DNA of 64,000 nucleotides. It comes from Haloarcula sp. CBA1127. Lineage in GTDB: Archaea > Halobacteriota > Halobacteria > Halobacteriales > Haloarculaceae. The stretch lies in the NCBI RefSeq assembly GCF_001485575.1, contig NZ_BCNB01000002.1, positions 186,001 through 250,000 of the forward strand, read 5' to 3'. The notes beneath the pieces are model-generated. The model was not told the origin of the DNA, did no database searches, and worked only from the letters and a program-made list of their open reading frames with translations. Of the stretch, positions 61,432 through 64,000 are shown in pieces; position 1 is the stretch's first letter, and every line of letters starts with the position of its first letter. The position numbers and the translations under genes are program-made.

Positions 61432-62102
61432 ATCCGCCCACAACGGTGGCGAGGTTTAACCGTTCGGCTACTCACAGTGCGTGGGTATCTCACTCGGGCA
61501 ACCCACTTTGGTGGTCCAGAAAACCGAACTCATTGGGTTCAAAGTTATCAGCCACACTTTTACATGGTAGACCGTATCAGCGCTGCCTCCGGAATTGCAT
61601 CAGAAGTTATGCATATTCCAAGATTGCTGTATCTACTAGTAACACAATATAATATGACATAGCATGATATTTAAATATGCTATATTTACTGATTTTTCCA
61701 GCCTTTTATCTCAGCACAGTACCGGATACAGATCAAGCGATATCATGCTCTTGGTTTTGCGCGTTTTTGCGTACAGCAAAACAGATAGGATTGAATCCAT
61801 ATTATACGGGGACAGTTGCCTTGTACACACAGCAGTTATTGGTCTTTGATGATGTGTATTGCGCAAATATATCTATAATAGTTGTCTATGTCTGTACCAA
61901 TCTCGAAACCAGAATAAATCCTCCGAATATATGACTATCTTATTTGCGACGCTGTGCCTCACCAGTATCATCCGATCCCCACAGAAGTGGTACATATGAC
62001 AGGTATCGGTACGAGATGACGCAGCGCTAGGTAATCGACTGCAACCATAGTCCTGTTAAAGGTGGACAGTGCTGTGAGCACTGTCGGTAAACCGCTGTTC
62101 GT
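61432..62102. other. 671-base low-GC intergenic region
   Basis: The region is far richer in A and T than the rest of the window, especially 61600-61940. Features seen are a palindromic ATATTTAAATAT at about 61669-61680 and several TATA-like tracts, one of which should serve the minus-strand luciferase-like gene. Open frames are short and cross AT tracts without a family pattern. It may be a decayed insertion or a regulatory island. Near 62055 begins the hairpin described separately. Confidence 0.35.
62065..62085. terminator. Hairpin after the HEAT / zinc-ribbon gene
   Basis: GACAGTGCT at 62065-62073 and AGCACTGTC at 62077-62085 form a perfect 9-base stem with a 3-base loop. It lies about 18 bases past the minus-strand stop at 62103, with a TTTAACAGG tract beyond it on that strand. 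This placement suits a terminator or mRNA 3'-end protector, although archaeal termination usually relies on T-runs. Confidence 0.45.
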
Positions 62103-63107
62103 TTACAGTGGGGTGCCACAGCCCGGGCACAGCGGGGGACCGGATTCGGGGAGTGAAAGCCCGCAGTGTGGGCATCCGCCATCGCCTTCCGGCGTCCGGA
62201 TTTCTGAGACGATGTCGGCTGTCTGCGTGCGGATTGCATCTCTCGCGGCTATACCCGCGAAGCCCTCAGCAGGTTCTGCCCCGCGATACCGGGAGAGAGC
62301 GAACTGGGCTCGCTCTGCAACAAACTCCTCGTCCACGGCGAGCCTTTCGAGGTGTGCTTGCGGGAACGCCTCCATGCTATCAGTGCCGGCAAGCAATCCC
62401 AGCGCTTCGGCCGCTCGTCCACGGACGTATCTGCTTTCGTCTTCGAGGCACGAGACAAGTACTTCCTTGGCGTCTGCAAGCCGTTCGGGACACGCAGAAC
62501 CGATAACGACGAGTGTTGTGCTCAGGTGATATCGAACTAATTCGCTGTCTGCTTGAAGATGCTCGGCGAGTGAGTCGACTTGATAGCGGAGTCTGTCGGG
62601 ACTACCCAGGGCCACATGGACCAGCGCCTTCGCCAATTTCTCTGTTACTTCTGGTTTGTCGAACTCTAGACCGATACGAAGGTCTGCCACGACCGCAGGC
62701 GAGACGACGGCGTCGGGATGGTCGACGGCGACGTAGCCCAGCGCCTCTGCACACCGAGCACGAACGTAGTAGAACCCTGACTCATCCGCCAGTCGCTCGG
62801 CAAGCGTTGGGACAACCGGAACCACGCTGTCCGGCGCGCCCTCGCTGATCGTGACGACCAATTTCGCTGTCGTGAGCCGTGTTGGCCGCTCGCTGTCCTG
62901 TAAAAAATCGGTGAGCGATGGCAGTACGCCGTCGAACAGTTCCGGCTGCTCGTCGGCAGCCGCTTTGAGTGACCGCAAGCACGCCTGTTGGGTAGCCGGT
63001 CCGGCTGTCGAAAGCCGCTCAAGTGCTGCCAGTGCGTCAGCCTCTTTCCCTTGTTCAAGCAATGTTGCAATCTCTGTGTCTGGAGGTCCACTGGGTCGGT
63101 CGTCCAT
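62103..63107 (-). CDS. HEAT-repeat protein with C-terminal zinc ribbon
   Basis: The protein has 334 residues. HEAT-like helical repeats run from about residue 15 to 265 (KEADALAALERLSTAGPATQ, RPTRLTTAKLVVTISEGAPD, SRYVRGRAAEALGLLAGTDS). The C-terminus is a zinc ribbon, CPHCGLSLPESGPPLCPGCG. The start at 63107 (MDDRPSGPP) is chosen over 63140 because the upstream stretch is basic and unlike the rest. It likely works as a soluble protein-binding scaffold. It is unrelated in neighbours to the HEAT protein of the polysaccharide locus. Confidence 0.7.
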   Translation of the reverse strand: MDDRPSGPPDTEIATLLEQGKEADALAALERLSTAGPATQQACLRSLKAAADEQPELFDGVLPSLTDFLQDSERPTRLTTAKLVVTISEGAPDSVVPVVPTLAERLADESGFYYVRARCAEALGYVAVDHPDAVVSPAVVADLRIGLEFDKPEVTEKLAKALVHVALGSPDRLRYQVDSLAEHLQADSELVRYHLSTTLVVIGSACPERLADAKEVLVSCLEDESRYVRGRAAEALGLLAGTDSMEAFPQAHLERLAVDEEFVAERAQFALSRYRGAEPAEGFAGIAARDAIRTQTADIVSEIRTPEGDGGCPHCGLSLPESGPPLCPGCGTPL

Positions 63108-63460
63108 CGGTCCGTTGTCGGTGTTTCTTCGAGAACGCACAAAACCTCTTGCCTCTCAGTCATTGCTTGATCTGAAAACAACTGCTTAGCGTTGAATCTG
63201 CGATACCGTGAGTAATGTATCATCTGGTAGTGGATTCTTCATAGGCATATCTATCTGTCGAATATATCGATACGGAATACCAGGATTTGGTTATGTTATG
63301 GGTGCCGCTTCTATGAACACTGATCGTGATGTGCCCAAGTTCACAACATTGCAGTCACTGTAGGCTACCTTCTGAGTCACATTTTAGTATGAACTTGTCG
63401 GACGTCCATTCGTTTCAGACAAAAACTAAATGATGATGTAGGTTTACGGTTCGCGTATAG
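63108..63460. other. 353-base intergenic region upstream of the LutC-like gene
   Basis: Divergent spacer between the HEAT protein (minus) and the lut-type operon (plus). It contains AT-rich stretches (TATCTATCTGTCGAATATAT near 63250 and AAAAACTAAATGATGATG near 63421), the latter giving a plausible TATA-like element about 30 bases before the start. No gene was recognised in it. Confidence 0.4.
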
Positions 63461-63982
63461 ATGGAAAGCAAACGCGCGTCGTTCGAGGGCGCTCTCGAAG
63501 CCTTGGGTGTGACAGTTGCCAGCACTACTGAATCCGAACTCGAAGCCGCTGTCACCGAGGCGGTCACGGAGCCTGCCGTTGGGGTTGCGCCTGATGAGGC
63601 GGTTGCGGACGAGGCGTTTTCGCTCACAGAGACGCCGGTAACAGTTGACCCGACACCGGTCGCGCTTCGAGAGGCGACCACTGGCGTAACCGAGGCCGAA
63701 CTCGGTATCGGCGACTACGGCTCACTTGTCCTCTCGATGACCGATCAGGCCAGCGAACTCGTGAGCCTGTTTGTCGAGCGCCACGTGGCCATTCTTTACG
63801 AGGAAGACATCCAGCCCGATATGGACGCAGCAGTGGCAGAGTTGGACGAGCGGTTCAACGAAACCGGCGGGAGTGCAATTATCGCAACCGGGCCGAGCGC
63901 GACAGCCGATATGGGCGCGCTGGTCAAGGGCGCACACGGACCCAGAGAGGTCCACGTCATCATCGTAGAGGAGGGTGTGTGA
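63461..63982 (+). CDS. LUD-domain protein, LutC/YkgG-like
   Basis: This is a 173-residue LUD-domain protein. GIGDYGSLVLSMTDQASELV, then VERHVAILYEEDIQPDMDAA and AIIATGPSATADMGALVKGA, then GPREVHVIIVEEG are the usual LutC motifs. In bacteria LutABC oxidises L-lactate. The next gene begins two bases after the stop, as in lut operons. Haloarchaeal lactate or glycolate utilisation is a possible role. It is the start of an operon that continues beyond the window. Confidence 0.82.
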   Translation: MESKRASFEGALEALGVTVASTTESELEAAVTEAVTEPAVGVAPDEAVADEAFSLTETPVTVDPTPVALREATTGVTEAELGIGDYGSLVLSMTDQASELVSLFVERHVAILYEEDIQPDMDAAVAELDERFNETGGSAIIATGPSATADMGALVKGAHGPREVHVIIVEEGV

Positions 63983-63984
63983 CG

Positions 63985-64000
63985 ATGGCAACCGCAGACG
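63985..64000 (+). CDS. Start of a downstream lut-operon gene (partial)
   Basis: ATG at 63985 follows the LutC-like stop with a two-base gap and a GAGG-type sequence about 14 bases upstream. Only MATAD can be read before the window ends. A LutB-type iron-sulfur protein is expected from the usual gene order, but the sequence here cannot confirm it. Confidence 0.5.

Noticed and set aside
61500-61600. tRNA-like GGGTTCAAA at about 61536-61544
   Set aside because: No acceptor, D or anticodon stem can be folded around it.
1-64000. CRISPR array or other regularly spaced repeats
   Set aside because: No direct repeat of 20 or more bases at regular spacing was noticed on reading through the window.

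Overview
The window reads as a chromosomal segment of an extremely halophilic archaeon (class Halobacteria), most like Haloarcula. The proteins are strongly acidic, and many exported proteins combine a twin-arginine signal with a lipobox. Many genes have TATA-like boxes 25-30 bases before the start and little or no leader. A thermosome remnant, a 5S rRNA gene of haloarchaeal type and many haloarchaea-typical protein families support this. No CRISPR array, tRNA, complete insertion sequence or replication origin was recognised.

Layout. 1-3684: the end of a substrate-binding protein gene and four tightly packed genes of a urea-type ABC transporter (urtBCDE). 3863-6197: a sodium symporter, a possible integrase scrap and an endonuclease III gene broken by a one-base frameshift. 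6508-10829: a zinc-ribbon protein, a second frameshifted gene, another zinc-ribbon protein, an actin-superfamily ATPase resembling salactin, and a membrane protein with an acidic cytoplasmic tail. 10830-12180: decayed sequence, including what looks like a degraded IS200/IS605 (TnpB-type) right end. 12180-13808: MaoC hydratase, creatininase-family hydrolase and a tiny zinc protein. 14005-20400: a probable two-component-controlled exopolysaccharide locus (response regulator, HEAT protein, processive glycosyltransferase, GAF histidine kinase, and a divergent exported glycosidase-like lipoprotein).

20508-34148: mostly single housekeeping or accessory genes: flavin-binding protein, small regulators, a thiol oxidoreductase, membrane proteins, a PQQ-propeller lipoprotein, MTH865, a heavy-metal-associated protein, UspA, sulfatase, a ribbon-helix-helix regulator, thioredoxin-reductase-like enzyme, RNase H and sugar dehydrogenase. 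34663-36830: amino-acid permease coupled to a double-UspA protein. 36894-37439: a 5'-truncated thermosome remnant. 37643-39505: a Sco / thioredoxin / CcdA module for copper or haem-thiol handling. 39698-39819: a solitary 5S rRNA gene on the minus strand with its own TATA-like box. 40038-49898: nitroreductase, membrane proteins, an ABC exporter, DUF2249, a V4R-like sensor, two winged-helix regulators and a fructosamine-kinase-like protein.

49943-64000: a sugar porter; three tandem overlapping genes for iron-siderophore-type binding lipoproteins, preceded by two DtxR/IdeR-type palindromes; an Lrp-type regulator; the DabB-DabA inorganic-carbon pump; a luciferase-like flavin monooxygenase; a HEAT / zinc-ribbon protein; and the start of a lactate-utilisation-type (LutC/LutB) operon.

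The most interesting points are the kinase-controlled polysaccharide locus, the salactin neighbourhood, the Dab system in a haloarchaeon, the orphan 5S gene, and the triplicated iron-binding proteins with no permease next to them. Two one-base frameshifts lie only about 1.6 kb apart, so raw reads should be checked before either gene is called dead.
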